Origin: Pseudomonas sp. MMS21 TM103
Lineage (GTDB): Bacteria > Pseudomonadota > Gammaproteobacteria > Pseudomonadales > Pseudomonadaceae
Direction of reading: 5' to 3'
DNA length: 64,000 nucleotides
Assembly: GCF_022132145.1 (NCBI RefSeq)
Contig: NZ_JAJISP010000001.1
Coordinates: 992,001-1,056,000, forward strand
Below are positions 1 to 9,216 of this stretch, in pieces (position 1 is the stretch's first letter; each line of letters opens with the position of its first letter). Both the position numbers and the translations under genes were made by a program. The notes beneath the pieces were generated by a model. That model was not told the DNA's origin. It made no database searches and worked only from the letters and a program-made list of their open reading frames with translations.

Positions 1-27
1 TCGACTCGATAGATAAGGAACCCTCTT

Positions 28-861
28 ATGACCTCCCCCCGCATTGCGTTTATCGGCGCCGGCAATATGGCCGCTAGCCTGATCGGCGGGCTGCGCGCCC
101 AAGGCGTCGACGCCAGCAGCATTCGCGCCAGTGACCATGGCGCCGAACAACGCGCCAAGATCAGTGCCGAGCATGGCATCGAAACCTTCGCCAGCAACGC
201 CGAAGCCATTCAGGGCTGCGCGGTAATCGTCCTGGCCGTCAAGCCGCAGGTGATGAAAGTCGTCTGCCTGGACCTGGCCGCCCATCTCGAGGCGGGTCAA
301 TTGGTCGTTTCCATCGCTGCCGGCATCAACTGCGCCAGCCTGGAACGCTGGCTTGGCGCCGCAGCACAAGCGGCGCCGGCGATTGTCCGTTGCATGCCCA
401 ATACGCCAGCGCTGCTGCGCCAGGGCGTCAGCGGCCTGTATGCCAACAGCCAGGTTTCAGCGCCGCAGCGCCAGCAGGCCGAACAGTTGCTCGGCGCCGT
501 CGGCCTGGTCCTGTGGCTGGATGAAGAACAGCTGATCGATGCGGTCACCGCCGTCTCCGGCAGCGGGCCGGCGTATTTCTTCCTGCTGATGGAAGCCATG
601 ACGGCCGCCGGCGAAAAGCTCGGCCTGCCGCGCGACACCGCCGCCCAACTGACCCTGCACACCGCACTGGGTGCCGCCCGCATGGCCGTCGCCAGCGATG
701 TCGATGCCAGCGAACTGCGTCGCCGCGTCACCTCGCCAGCCGGCACCACCGAAGCGGCAATCAAGACATTCCAGGCTGGCGGCTTCGAAGCCCTGGTCGA
801 ACAGGCTATGAATGCCGCCGCCAAGCGTTCGACAGAACTGGCCGAGCAGCTTGGCGAATAA
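28..861 (+). CDS. proC: Pyrroline-5-carboxylate reductase
   Basis: Cytoplasmic enzyme that reduces 1-pyrroline-5-carboxylate to L-proline with NAD(P)H, the last step of proline synthesis. The 277-aa product has the N-terminal Rossmann motif FIGAGNMA, and the C-terminal dimerisation half with SGSGPAYFF and SPAGTTEAAI, both typical of P5C reductases. Length matches the family. The ATG is preceded by ATAAGGA about 8 bases upstream. The first 27 bases of the window are probably the tail of an upstream gene plus this leader; in Pseudomonas that neighbour is usually yggS, but too little is present to identify it. yggT follows after 42 bases in the same direction. Confidence 0.97.
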   Translation: MTSPRIAFIGAGNMAASLIGGLRAQGVDASSIRASDHGAEQRAKISAEHGIETFASNAEAIQGCAVIVLAVKPQVMKVVCLDLAAHLEAGQLVVSIAAGINCASLERWLGAAAQAAPAIVRCMPNTPALLRQGVSGLYANSQVSAPQRQQAEQLLGAVGLVLWLDEEQLIDAVTAVSGSGPAYFFLLMEAMTAAGEKLGLPRDTAAQLTLHTALGAARMAVASDVDASELRRRVTSPAGTTEAAIKTFQAGGFEALVEQAMNAAAKRSTELAEQLGE

Positions 862-903
862 ACCACTCGGCCCACAGCTAGATGGGCCATTAAGGAGTCA
901 ATA

Positions 904-1494
904 ATGATCGGACTGAGTACCGCAGCGGTTTATATCCTGCAAACCATCGGCAGCCTGTACCTGCTGATCGTGCTGCTGCGCTTCATCCTGCAACTGGTGA
1001 GGGCCGATTTCTACAACCCGCTCAGCCAGTTCATCGTGCGCGCCACCCACCCGCTGCTCAAACCCCTGCGCAAGGTCATCCCCAGTTTCGCCGGACTCGA
1101 CCTGGCCTCGCTGGTGCTGGCGATCCTGGTGCAACTGGTACTCATGGCCCTGGTCCTGCTGCTGATGGGCTATGGCCTCGACAATCCGCTGCAACTGCTG
1201 GTCTGGTCGATCATTGGCGTCACCGCCTTGTTCATCAAGGTGTTCTTCTTTGCCCTGATCATCAGCGTGATCCTGTCCTGGGTCGCCCAAGGCAGCCACA
1301 ACCCGGCAGCCGAACTGATCAATCAGATCTGCGAACCACTGCTGGCGCCGATTCGGCGCATTCTGCCGAGCCTGGGCGGGCTGGACCTGTCGCCGATCGT
1401 GGCCTTCCTGATCCTCAACCTGATCGACATGCTGGTGATTCGCAACCTGGCGGTAATGACCGGCATGTTCAAGGGCCTCAGCCTGGCGATCTGA
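904..1494 (+). CDS. yggT: YggT family membrane protein
   Basis: A 196-aa integral membrane protein with two consecutive YGGT repeats. Each has a hydrophobic helix, an amphipathic segment containing a proline-rich HPLLKPLRKVIPS or EPLLAPIRRILPS motif, and another hydrophobic helix. The family sits in the inner membrane and has been linked to osmotic or potassium tolerance and to cell-division clusters; its molecular function is not established. AGGAGT lies 5 bases before the ATG. It lies between proC and yggU, the usual yggS-proC-yggT-yggU order of Pseudomonas, and is probably co-transcribed with both. Confidence 0.93.
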   Translation: MIGLSTAAVYILQTIGSLYLLIVLLRFILQLVRADFYNPLSQFIVRATHPLLKPLRKVIPSFAGLDLASLVLAILVQLVLMALVLLLMGYGLDNPLQLLVWSIIGVTALFIKVFFFALIISVILSWVAQGSHNPAAELINQICEPLLAPIRRILPSLGGLDLSPIVAFLILNLIDMLVIRNLAVMTGMFKGLSLAI

Positions 1495-1507
1495 CCCCGA
1501 GAGCCCG

Positions 1508-1804
1508 ATGAGTTTCTATCGCTGGGACGGCGAGGACCTGATCCTCGATTGCCACCTGCAGCCCAAAGCCAGTTGCGACGAGTTCGCCGGGCTGCACGGT
1601 GAGCGGCTGAAGATCCGTCTCACCGCGCCACCCGTCGACGGCAAGGCCAATGCCAAGTTGCTGGCCTTTCTCGCAGACGCCTTTGCCGTGAGCAAGAGCC
1701 AGGTCAGCCTGGAAACCGGCCAGCAAAGCCGCCAGAAGCGTGTACGCATCAAGCAGCCGCGGCAACTGCCAGCAGTGCTGGAGCTGACCGCTCGGCCCGC
1801 CTGA
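1508..1804 (+). CDS. yggU: DUF167 (YggU) family protein
   Basis: A 98-aa protein of the DUF167/YggU family, a small alpha/beta fold of unknown biochemical role. The conserved core KIRLTAPPVDGKANAKLLAFLA (first part of it at residues 37-50) is the family signature and makes the call safe. It starts 13 bases after yggT ends and is probably the last gene of the proC-yggT-yggU operon, since about 160 bases separate it from the next start. No catalytic residues can be assigned. Confidence 0.92.
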   Translation: MSFYRWDGEDLILDCHLQPKASCDEFAGLHGERLKIRLTAPPVDGKANAKLLAFLADAFAVSKSQVSLETGQQSRQKRVRIKQPRQLPAVLELTARPA

Positions 1805-1966
1805 GCGACCATCAGGCCGGATCGAAATACTAGCCAATTGACACCCCCTGCACGCTCCGCATAATGCTCGCCAGTCCAGAGCATCCGCGCCCACCATGCG
1901 ATGCCTGACAGACCCGCGCCGCCAACAGCACTGCTTCAAGACCGCGCTAGCCAGAGGAACGCCAGG

Positions 1967-3949
1967 ATGAGCATGGAACGTCTCAGTCAACAGGTCGACG
2001 CCTACGTCGGCTGGAAGCGTGAGCTGATGCGCCAGATCACGCGCTACCGCAGCTGGCTGGTCAACAACCGGCTCAACGCCGAGGCGCTGGATGGCAAGCT
2101 GGAGCGCGCCCTCAAACTGCTGCGTACCGACCACATCACCCTGGCCTTCGTCGGCGAGTTCTCGCGCGGCAAGACCGAACTGATCAACAGCCTGTTCTTC
2201 TCCGCCTACGGCCAGCGCATGCTGCCGTCCCAGGCCGGGCGGACCACCATGTGCCCCACCGAGCTGTTCTACGACCCCCGTTCGGAGCGCTCCTACATCC
2301 GCCTGCTGCCGATCGAAACCCGCGCCACCGAGGCCAGTGTCGCCCAGTTCAAGCGCATCCCCCGGCATTGGGTGAACATCCCCCTGGACCTCAGCGACCC
2401 GGACAACATGATCCAGGCCTTCACCCAGGTGGCAAAGAGCAAGCCCATGCCGGTCGAGCAAGCGATCCAGCTGGGCTTTCACCCCGACACCTTGGAAAGC
2501 ACGGGGATTTCCGGCCAGGTGCTGGTGCCGGCCTGGCGCCATGCGCTGGTCAACTTCGACCACCCGCTGCTGCGCCAGGGCCTGCGCATCCTCGACACCC
2601 CCGGCCTGAATGCCCTGGGCAGCGAACCGGAACTGACCCTGTCGATGCTGCCCAGCGCCCAGGCGATCATCTTCCTGCTGTCCGCCGACACCGGGGTGAC
2701 CGCCAGCGACATGGCGGTCTGGCAGCAGCATATTCGCCAGCTCGACGACGACACCCAGACCTGCCTGTTCGCCGTGCTCAACAAGATCGACATCCTCTGG
2801 GACGACCTGGCCGGCGAAGCCTTCGTGCAGAGCGCCATCCAGCAGATCCAGACCCTCACGGCCAGGCAACTCGGCCTTCAGCCCAACGAGGTGCTGCCGC
2901 TGTCGGCCAAGCAGGCATTGCTGGCCAAGGTGCGCCAGGACCAGGCACTGCTGGCCCGCAGCCAGATGAGCAATCTGGAGAACTTGCTGTGCGAGCGTAT
3001 CGTCAGCCAGAAGGAACGCTTGATCGAAGACCGCGTGGTCAATCAGGTGCTGGGCCTGCTGCAAGGCAGCCAGCACCTGCTCAACCTGCGCCTGGACAAG
3101 GTCAACGAACAACAGGCGCTGCTGAGCAATCACCAGCATGACAACGGTCAGCTGCTGTTCGAGCTGACCGCCAAAACCAAGGACGACCACAGCCAGCACC
3201 ACAGGCGCCTGCTCGGCCTGAAAACCAACCAGCGTCTGCTCAAGCGTCAAGGCGAATTACTGCAGATCGCCGTACGCGCGGAACGCCTCGACGAACACCT
3301 GAACAAGGTGCGCAAGAACCTCGCCGGCAGCTGGACCACCCTGGGCATCAACCAGGCGATCCTGCACTTCTTCCGCTCGGTGGAGCACGACCTGGACAGC
3401 CTGGGCCAGGAAGCCGAGATGGCCAACAAGATGGTCGCCGCCATCTACCACCGGCACAATCAGGAAAATCCGCTGCAAGGCGTCGATGCGCCACAGTTCA
3501 ACATCAAAGGCTACCGCCGCGAACTTAAACAGTTGCAGACCCAGGCCGACCAGTTCCGCCTGCACCTGAAGACCCTGCTCACCGAACAGCGCAGCCTGAC
3601 CAAGCGCTTCTTTGCCACCCTGGGCCAGCAAGTCATCGGCCTGCACCAGCGCCTGCGGCTCGAGGCCGGGCAGTGGGCCAGTGACGCGCTGATGCCGCTG
3701 ATGCAACACACCCTGGAACACAAGCAGTTGCTGGAAAGCCACATGCTGCGGCTCAAGGCCCTGGCCCAGCAAACCCAGCAAACCCGCCAGCGCGGCCAGC
3801 AACTGGCCGGCTACCGCGACGAACTGCAACAGCAGCTGGCCCAGGCCAGCGAGATGCTGCGCAGCCTGCGCCTTCCCGCGCCGATTCAGCGCCAGGGCAA
3901 GGTGGTCAACCTGCCCGGCGTGGCACGCCCCCACAGCGTCGGCGAATAA
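1967..3949 (+). CDS. Dynamin-like GTPase
   Basis: A 660-aa protein with an N-terminal dynamin-type GTPase domain and a long helical, glutamine- and leucine-rich remainder. The visible motifs are the P-loop GEFSRGKT (residues 63-70), DTPG in the G3 position and NKID in G4, followed by predicted coiled coil to the C terminus. Bacterial dynamin-like proteins of this type act in membrane remodelling or repair, but the role of this Pseudomonas family is not known. The open frame extends to 1901, but the ATG at 1967 has an AGAGGAA ribosome binding site at a suitable distance and the upstream residues look non-conserved. The frame antisense to it is long only because of codon bias. Confidence 0.85.
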   Translation: MSMERLSQQVDAYVGWKRELMRQITRYRSWLVNNRLNAEALDGKLERALKLLRTDHITLAFVGEFSRGKTELINSLFFSAYGQRMLPSQAGRTTMCPTELFYDPRSERSYIRLLPIETRATEASVAQFKRIPRHWVNIPLDLSDPDNMIQAFTQVAKSKPMPVEQAIQLGFHPDTLESTGISGQVLVPAWRHALVNFDHPLLRQGLRILDTPGLNALGSEPELTLSMLPSAQAIIFLLSADTGVTASDMAVWQQHIRQLDDDTQTCLFAVLNKIDILWDDLAGEAFVQSAIQQIQTLTARQLGLQPNEVLPLSAKQALLAKVRQDQALLARSQMSNLENLLCERIVSQKERLIEDRVVNQVLGLLQGSQHLLNLRLDKVNEQQALLSNHQHDNGQLLFELTAKTKDDHSQHHRRLLGLKTNQRLLKRQGELLQIAVRAERLDEHLNKVRKNLAGSWTTLGINQAILHFFRSVEHDLDSLGQEAEMANKMVAAIYHRHNQENPLQGVDAPQFNIKGYRRELKQLQTQADQFRLHLKTLLTEQRSLTKRFFATLGQQVIGLHQRLRLEAGQWASDALMPLMQHTLEHKQLLESHMLRLKALAQQTQQTRQRGQQLAGYRDELQQQLAQASEMLRSLRLPAPIQRQGKVVNLPGVARPHSVGE

Positions 3950-4053
3950 GCGCCGGCAGCGCCGCCGCCAGGCAGTGTCCGCGCGCCCGCACGCTTGCCG
4001 CACGGGGCGGCGCTCTTTAGACTGCGGCACTTCCTTTACTGCGAGCAGGGTCG

Positions 4054-5193
4054 ATGTCTACTGCCTTTCCCCAAGACTCCGTTGGCCTGGTGACCCCGCA
4101 GGTACTGCATTTCGCCGACCCCCTGCCGCTGGCCTGCGGACGCAGCCTGGCCGACTACCAACTGGTCTACGAAACCTACGGCGAATTGAACGCCGCGCGC
4201 AGCAACGCCGTGCTGATCTGCCATGCGCTGTCCGGCCATCACCATGCCGCCGGCTACCACAGTGCGGATGAGCGCAAGCCCGGCTGGTGGGACAGCTGTA
4301 TCGGCCCCGGCAAGCCGATCGACACCAACAAGTTCTTCGTCGTCAGCCTCAACAACCTCGGCGGCTGCAACGGCTCGACCGGCCCCTCCAGCCTCAACCC
4401 GGCCACCGGCAAACCCTTTGGCGCGGATTTCCCGGTGATGACCGTGGAAGACTGGGTGCACAGCCAGGCACGCCTGGCCGACGCCCTCGGTGTCGGCCAG
4501 TGGGCCGCGGTTGTCGGTGGCAGTCTCGGCGGCATGCAGGCCATGCAGTGGGCCATCAGCTACCCCGAGCGTATCCGCCACTGCCTGGCGATCGCCTCGG
4601 CGCCCAAGCTGTCGGCGCAGAACATCGCCTTCAACGAGGTGGCGCGCCAGGCCATCCTCACCGACCCGGAGTTCCACGGCGGGCACTTCCAGGAGCGCGG
4701 GGTGATCCCCAAGCGCGGCCTGATGCTGGCGCGCATGGTCGGCCACATCACCTACCTGTCGGACGATGCCATGGGCGAGAAATTCGGCCGCGGCCTGAAG
4801 AGCGAAAAGCTCAACTACGACTTCCACAGCGTCGAGTTCCAGGTCGAGAGCTACCTGCGCTACCAGGGCGAGGAGTTTTCCGGGCGTTTCGATGCCAACA
4901 CCTACCTGCTGATGACCAAGGCCCTGGATTATTTCGACCCGGCGGCGGCGTTCGACGGCAACCTGGCCCAGACCCTGGCCGGGGTGCAGGCGGACTTCTG
5001 CGTGATGTCCTTCACCACCGACTGGCGCTTCTCGCCGGCGCGTTCGCGGGAGATCGTCGATGCGCTGATCGCTGCACGCAAGAACGTCTGCTACCTGGAA
5101 ATCGACGCGCCGCAGGGCCACGATGCCTTCCTGATCCCGATCCCGCGTTACTTGCAGGCTTTCAGCAGCTATATGAACCGAATCGCAGTATGA
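4054..5193 (+). CDS. metX: Homoserine O-acyltransferase
   Basis: Alpha/beta-hydrolase-fold enzyme that acylates L-homoserine, the committed step of methionine synthesis. In Pseudomonas the acyl donor is generally taken to be succinyl-CoA (MetXS) rather than acetyl-CoA; this cannot be decided here by eye. The 379-aa product carries the nucleophile elbow GGSLGGMQ with Ser157, the oxyanion-region [14 protein letters not shown], and the late Asp and His of the triad (TTDWRFSP and GHDAFL). The gene is followed 7 bases later by metW, the standard metX-metW pair in Pseudomonas. No SAM or other riboswitch was recognised in the short leader. Confidence 0.96.
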   Translation: MSTAFPQDSVGLVTPQVLHFADPLPLACGRSLADYQLVYETYGELNAARSNAVLICHALSGHHHAAGYHSADERKPGWWDSCIGPGKPIDTNKFFVVSLNNLGGCNGSTGPSSLNPATGKPFGADFPVMTVEDWVHSQARLADALGVGQWAAVVGGSLGGMQAMQWAISYPERIRHCLAIASAPKLSAQNIAFNEVARQAILTDPEFHGGHFQERGVIPKRGLMLARMVGHITYLSDDAMGEKFGRGLKSEKLNYDFHSVEFQVESYLRYQGEEFSGRFDANTYLLMTKALDYFDPAAAFDGNLAQTLAGVQADFCVMSFTTDWRFSPARSREIVDALIAARKNVCYLEIDAPQGHDAFLIPIPRYLQAFSSYMNRIAV

Positions 5194-5200
5194 GGCGCGC

Positions 5201-5821
5201 ATGAGAGCCGACCTGGACATCATCCAAGACTGGATTCCCGCCGGCAGCCGGGTACTCGACCTCGGTTGCGGCAATGGCGAACTGCTCGCCTGGCTGGCCG
5301 AGCACAAAGGGGTCAGCGGTTATGGCCTGGAAATCGACCCGGACAACATCGCCCAGTGCGTCGGCAAGGGCGTCAACGTCATCGAGCAGAACCTCGACAA
5401 GGGCCTGGGCAACTTCGCCAGCAACAGCTTCGACGTGGTGGTGATGACCCAGTCGCTGCAGGCCCTGCACTTTCCGGACAAGGTGCTGGCGGAGATGCTG
5501 CGCATCGGCAAGACCTGCATCATCACCTTCCCCAACTTCGCCCACTGGCGTTGCCGCTGGTACCTGGCGAGCAAGGGCCGCATGCCGGTGTCCGACTTCC
5601 TGCCGTACACCTGGTACAACACGCCGAACATCCATTTCTGTACCTTCGAGGACTTCGAACGCCTGTGCCTTGCGCAAAACGCCCGGGTACTGGACCGCCT
5701 GGCGGTCGATCGCGACCATCTGCACGGCTGGGCCAGCCGCATTTGGCCTAATCTCTTAGGTGAGATCGGCATCTACCGGATCAGCGGGCCAACTGCTGCG
5801 GATGCGCAGGTCGCCAACTGA
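5201..5821 (+). CDS. metW: Methionine biosynthesis protein MetW
   Basis: A 206-aa class I methyltransferase-fold protein with the SAM-binding motif VLDLGCGNGELL near residues 20-31. MetW proteins are encoded with metX in many proteobacteria and are needed for methionine synthesis; an interaction that activates MetX has been reported for the family, and a methyltransferase activity is uncertain. It begins 7 bases after the metX stop, so the two are translationally close and surely co-transcribed. Length is normal for the family. Confidence 0.95.
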   Translation: MRADLDIIQDWIPAGSRVLDLGCGNGELLAWLAEHKGVSGYGLEIDPDNIAQCVGKGVNVIEQNLDKGLGNFASNSFDVVVMTQSLQALHFPDKVLAEMLRIGKTCIITFPNFAHWRCRWYLASKGRMPVSDFLPYTWYNTPNIHFCTFEDFERLCLAQNARVLDRLAVDRDHLHGWASRIWPNLLGEIGIYRISGPTAADAQVAN

Positions 5822-5858
5822 CTCCGTCGGTACCCAGGCCCTATTGAGGAGAATCATC

Positions 5859-6275
5859 ATGAGTCGCATCGCCCTACTGTTTATCGCCCTGTGCCTGAGC
5901 TTGCCGGCACTGGCCGAACGCAAGCAAAGCTTCGGTGACCTGGACGTGCACTACAGCGCCTTCAACTCCAGCTTCCTGCAACCGGAGATCGCCGCAGCCG
6001 TGGGCCTTAGCCGCGGCAAGAAGCAGGGCGTGCTGAATATCTCGGTACTCAAGGCCGGCCAACCAACCGCCGCCGCCGTCAGCGGCGAGATGCGCAACCT
6101 GCTCGGCCAGACCCACAGTCTGAGGTTCAAGCAGGTGAAAGAAGGCGCGGCTATTTACTACCTGGCGCAGTTCCCCATCGAGCAACAGGAAATACTGCGC
6201 TTCAGCATCAGTATCCAGGCGGACGGCGGCAACACGCACAGCCTCGACTTCAACCAGGAACTCTTCCCCGACTGA
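5859..6275 (+). CDS. DUF4426 family exported protein
   Basis: A 138-aa protein with a clear Sec signal peptide ([19 protein letters not shown]) and a short beta-rich mature part. It belongs to the DUF4426 family, found in gammaproteobacteria next to metW and rdgB, with no known function. The ATG at 5859 is chosen over an earlier in-frame start because it creates the signal peptide and has TGAGGAGA just upstream. Its TGA stop overlaps the rdgB ATG by one base (TGATG), so translation is likely coupled. A periplasmic location is inferred. Confidence 0.85.
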   Translation: MSRIALLFIALCLSLPALAERKQSFGDLDVHYSAFNSSFLQPEIAAAVGLSRGKKQGVLNISVLKAGQPTAAAVSGEMRNLLGQTHSLRFKQVKEGAAIYYLAQFPIEQQEILRFSISIQADGGNTHSLDFNQELFPD

Positions 6276-6871
6276 TGATTCAGCTAAACGAGCTCGTACT
6301 CGCCAGCCATAACGCCGGCAAACTCAAGGAACTCCAGGCCATGCTCGGCAACGCCGTGCGCGTGCGCTCAATCGGCGAGTTCAGTGACCTGGAGCCGGAA
6401 GAGACCGGCTTGTCCTTCGTCGAAAACGCCATCCTCAAGGCGCGCCATGCCGCGCGCGTGTCGGGCTTGCCGGCGCTGGCCGACGACTCCGGCCTGGCGG
6501 TGGACTTTCTCGGCGGTGCACCGGGCATCTACTCGGCGCGTTACGCCGATGGCCAGGGCGACGCGGCGAACAACGCCAAGCTGCTCGACGTATTGAAAGA
6601 CGTACCGGACGCCCAGCGCGGCGCCCAGTTCGTCTGCTGCCTGGCCCTCCTGCGACACGCCGAAGATCCATTGCCGATCATTTGCGAAGGGCTCTGGCAC
6701 GGGCACATCCTGCACGCCGCGCGGGGCGCCCACGGCTTCGGCTACGACCCGCTGTTCTGGGTCGAAGAACGGCAATGCTCCAGCGCCGAACTGTCTCCCG
6801 CCGAGAAGAACCAACTGAGCCATCGCGCCCGCGCCATGGCCCTGTTCAAGCAACGATTGGGGCTGGCATGA
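6275..6871 (+). CDS. rdgB: dITP/XTP pyrophosphatase (RdgB/HAM1 family)
   Basis: Housekeeping enzyme that hydrolyses non-canonical purine triphosphates (dITP, ITP, XTP) to monophosphates and keeps them out of nucleic acids. The 198-aa product has the substrate-binding [10 protein letters not shown] motif at the N terminus, the metal and base-recognition segment [23 protein letters not shown] (starting near residue 69), and the C-terminal GFGYDPLF and SHRARA motifs. Both ends overlap neighbours: TGATG with the DUF4426 gene and ATGA with hemW, so the three form one tightly coupled unit. Confidence 0.97.
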   Translation: MIQLNELVLASHNAGKLKELQAMLGNAVRVRSIGEFSDLEPEETGLSFVENAILKARHAARVSGLPALADDSGLAVDFLGGAPGIYSARYADGQGDAANNAKLLDVLKDVPDAQRGAQFVCCLALLRHAEDPLPIICEGLWHGHILHAARGAHGFGYDPLFWVEERQCSSAELSPAEKNQLSHRARAMALFKQRLGLA

Positions 6872-8028
6872 CACTGTCCACGGGCGGAGGCTTCCAACTG
6901 CCGCCGCTAGCGCTGTATATCCATATCCCCTGGTGCGTGAAGAAGTGCCCGTACTGCGACTTCAACTCCCACGCCGCCGGGCCAACCCTGCCGGAACAGG
7001 AATACGTCGACGCCCTGCTCGCCGACCTCGACCAGGACCTGCCCCAGGTGCATGGCCGGCCGCTGACCTCGATCTTCTTCGGTGGCGGCACGCCCAGCCT
7101 GTTCTCGGCCAAGGCACTGGGTCGTTTGCTCGAAGGCGTGGAGCGCCGCGTGCCCTTCGCCGGCGATATCGAAATCACCCTGGAAGCCAACCCCGGCACC
7201 TTCGAACAGGCCAAGTTCCGCGACTACCGCGCGCTGGGCATCAATCGCCTGTCGATCGGCGTACAGAGTTTCCAGGCCGCCAAGCTCAAGGCCCTGGGCC
7301 GCATCCATGACGGTGACGAGGCCATTCGCGCTGCTGACATGGCCCGCGCCGCCGGCTTCGACAATTTCAACCTGGACCTGATGCACGGCCTGCCGGATCA
7401 GTCGATCGAGGATGCCCTCGGCGATCTGCGCATCGCCATCGCCCAGGGCCCGACCCACCTGTCCTGGTATCAGCTGACGGTGGAACCGAACACGGTGTTC
7501 TGGAACCAGCCGCCGGTGATGCCCGAAGACGATATCCTCTGGGACATCCAGGAAGCCGGTCAGGCGCTGCTGGCCGAGCACGGCTATGCCCAGTACGAGG
7601 TGTCCGCCTATGCCCAGCCCGGCAAGGCGGCCCGGCACAACCTCAACTACTGGAGTTTCGGCGATTTCCTCGGCATCGGCGCCGGTGCCCACGCCAAGCT
7701 GAGCCGCCCGGACGGCAGTATCAGCCGCGGCTGGAAAACCCGTCTGCCCAAGGACTACCTGGATCCCGCAAAAAGCTTCAGCGCCGGCGAACGCCTGCTG
7801 GGTGCCGAGGAACTGCCCTTCGAATTTCTGATGAATGTGCTGCGCCTCACGGACGGCGTCGCCAGCACGCTGTTCACTGAGCGCACCGGCCTGCCGCTGA
7901 CCGTACTGGCCGCGGCCCGCGCGGAGGCCGAGCAGCGCGGCCTCTTGCAGCGCGACCCGGCACGTCTGGTCGCCACCCGCGAAGGCCAACTGTTTCTCAA
8001 CGACCTGCTGCAACACTTTCTGCCCTGA
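6868..8028 (+). CDS. hemW: HemW, radical SAM heme chaperone-like protein
   Basis: A 386-aa radical-SAM protein of the HemN-like family. The cluster-binding CVKKCPYC (CX3CX2C) is at about residues 25-32, and the SAM-binding FFGGGTPS and SIGVQSF motifs follow. Proteins in this position are usually annotated as coproporphyrinogen III oxidase-like, but the HemW subgroup is regarded as a heme chaperone, and gene order (rdgB-hemW) supports that name. The ATG at 6868 overlaps the rdgB stop (ATGA). An open frame extends upstream to 6682, but that part lies inside rdgB and is not coding in this frame. Confidence 0.93.
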   Translation: MTLSTGGGFQLPPLALYIHIPWCVKKCPYCDFNSHAAGPTLPEQEYVDALLADLDQDLPQVHGRPLTSIFFGGGTPSLFSAKALGRLLEGVERRVPFAGDIEITLEANPGTFEQAKFRDYRALGINRLSIGVQSFQAAKLKALGRIHDGDEAIRAADMARAAGFDNFNLDLMHGLPDQSIEDALGDLRIAIAQGPTHLSWYQLTVEPNTVFWNQPPVMPEDDILWDIQEAGQALLAEHGYAQYEVSAYAQPGKAARHNLNYWSFGDFLGIGAGAHAKLSRPDGSISRGWKTRLPKDYLDPAKSFSAGERLLGAEELPFEFLMNVLRLTDGVASTLFTERTGLPLTVLAAARAEAEQRGLLQRDPARLVATREGQLFLNDLLQHFLP

Positions 8029-8062
8029 CCTGCTGTGCGCCACGCGGCGCTAAGGACCCCGC

Positions 8063-8386
8063 TTGGACCTGCTATTCGACCTGATCGCCACCCTGTCGCG
8101 TTGGAGCCGCGGCCACCTGCATGACATCGCCCTGGCCATCATGGCCACCCTGCTGGTGCTGTTCGGCCCCGGCATCAATGCCTGGGTGCAACGCAGCATC
8201 GGCGGCCTCAACTTCATCTTCCGCACCCTGATTTTCGTCCTGATCTGCGCGGTCGGCTACGGCCTGGCAATGGTCTTCCTCACCCCCTGGCTGGCCCAGG
8301 GCCTTGGCCACTTCAACAACTACACCCTGGCGCCGGTGTTGCTGCTGGTGTTCTTCCTGATCGGCGTGCTGGCCGATCGCAGCTAA
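8063..8386 (+). CDS. DUF3392 family membrane protein
   Basis: A 107-aa inner-membrane protein of the DUF3392 family, with three hydrophobic stretches (about residues 21-38, 50-72 and 86-104) and no known function. It starts with TTG; the sequence TAAGGA lies about 7 bases upstream and no ATG is available, so the TTG start is well supported. It is 34 bases downstream of hemW and is probably the end of the rdgB-hemW transcription unit. In Pseudomonas a gene of this size and family is commonly found at this place. Confidence 0.82.
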   Translation: MDLLFDLIATLSRWSRGHLHDIALAIMATLLVLFGPGINAWVQRSIGGLNFIFRTLIFVLICAVGYGLAMVFLTPWLAQGLGHFNNYTLAPVLLLVFFLIGVLADRS

Positions 8387-8497
8387 GCGGCGCCGCCAGC
8401 CAGGCATACTGCCGGGCGAGCACAGCCGAGGGCCTGACCACAGGCAACAGGGGATTGGGTCGGTTTTCGAATCCCTGGCAAGCGCCGTACCGCCTTG

Positions 8498-8842
8498 CTA
8501 GACCCGCGCGGCGCCGCTCTTGGCGGGACGCCGGCGCGGCCGGCCGAACAGCGCCCGCAGCTCATCCTTGGCGGCCTCCAGGCAGGCCCGGCGCGGCTCG
8601 GGAAGCTGCCGCCCGGCACGATTGATATAGAAATTGAGCATCGCCATCGCCGAAGCGAAGGGCGTGGCCTTGCGCCTGGTGCTGCGCTCGGCCGAGGCCT
8701 TGAGCGATAGCGCAATGGCCAGCGGGTCGCCCCAGGTGAAGACGCCAGGATCAAGATCCAGAGCGTTACTGGTCTGGGTTACCTGTTGCGACCAGCCGCG
8801 GTATTTCACCGGGCGGACGCGCGCTTTCGAAGATGTCGCCAT
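8498..8842 (-). CDS. DUF3175 family protein
   Basis: A 114-aa basic protein matching the small DUF3175 family. The recognisable core runs from WSQQVTQTSNALDL through DPLAIALSLKASAE and SAMAMLNFYINRAG, and the tail is arginine- and lysine-rich. Function is unknown. It is transcribed alone, opposite to the preceding genes, with GGAGGAGACC directly before its ATG. It lies at the edge of the stretch where the conserved gene order is interrupted by the DUF1329 fragment and the catabolic module, so it may be accessory. Confidence 0.75.
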   Translation of the reverse strand: MATSSKARVRPVKYRGWSQQVTQTSNALDLDPGVFTWGDPLAIALSLKASAERSTRRKATPFASAMAMLNFYINRAGRQLPEPRRACLEAAKDELRALFGRPRRRPAKSGAARV

Positions 8843-8927
8843 AGGGTCTCCTCCAGCGATTCATTCACCCCTGCGAGCTTACGTCCACTCGCTGCGGCGC
8901 ACAAAAGCCGCCTGCCCTGGCCGGCCC

Positions 8928-9185
8928 TCAGTTACCGTCGCGGCGCAGGGCCGGGGGTGAAGTCGTACACGGTCTCCAGGGTGCCAGCGAGCAGCGGTAC
9001 CTCGGAGTAGTCGATCGGATGACTCGCCTGCAGCCCCGTCAGCTCGCCATGCTTGCCGTACCGATCGACCGCCAGGATCTGCCAGCTGTCCTCATCGAGG
9101 TAGCAGCGCCGCTTGCCATAGGCGTGGCGGAAGCCCTTGTGCAGCTAGGCCTCGATCACCTCCACGGCGCTGCCGGTGCAATAGT
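8928..9185 (-). pseudogene. Decayed 3' fragment of a DUF1329 gene
   Basis: This stretch is clearly related to the 3' end of the intact DUF1329 gene at 18321-19664, on the same strand. Shared blocks include the stop-codon region, the segment encoding LETVYDF, and the segment encoding GKRR-YLDEDSWQ-LAVD. Compared with the intact copy it lacks 84 bp (28 codons) between two copies of TGAAGTCG, has lost 2 bp near the stop (frameshift), and has a TAG in place of an Asp codon. No 5' part is visible, so it cannot make a DUF1329 protein. A small plus-strand frame across it is a shadow. Confidence 0.88.
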
Positions 9186-9216
9186 CAGGGGCCGGGCAAC
9201 AGGCCGAAACTTCGCC

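Noticed and set aside
1478..3250. 590-aa antisense open frame opposite the dynamin-like GTPase
   Set aside because: It exists because of high-GC third-position bias; it has no recognisable motif, no ribosome binding site, and overlaps a well-supported gene.
3950..4053. SAM riboswitch before metX
   Set aside because: The 104-bp leader shows no SAM-aptamer core; metX in Pseudomonas is not known to have one.
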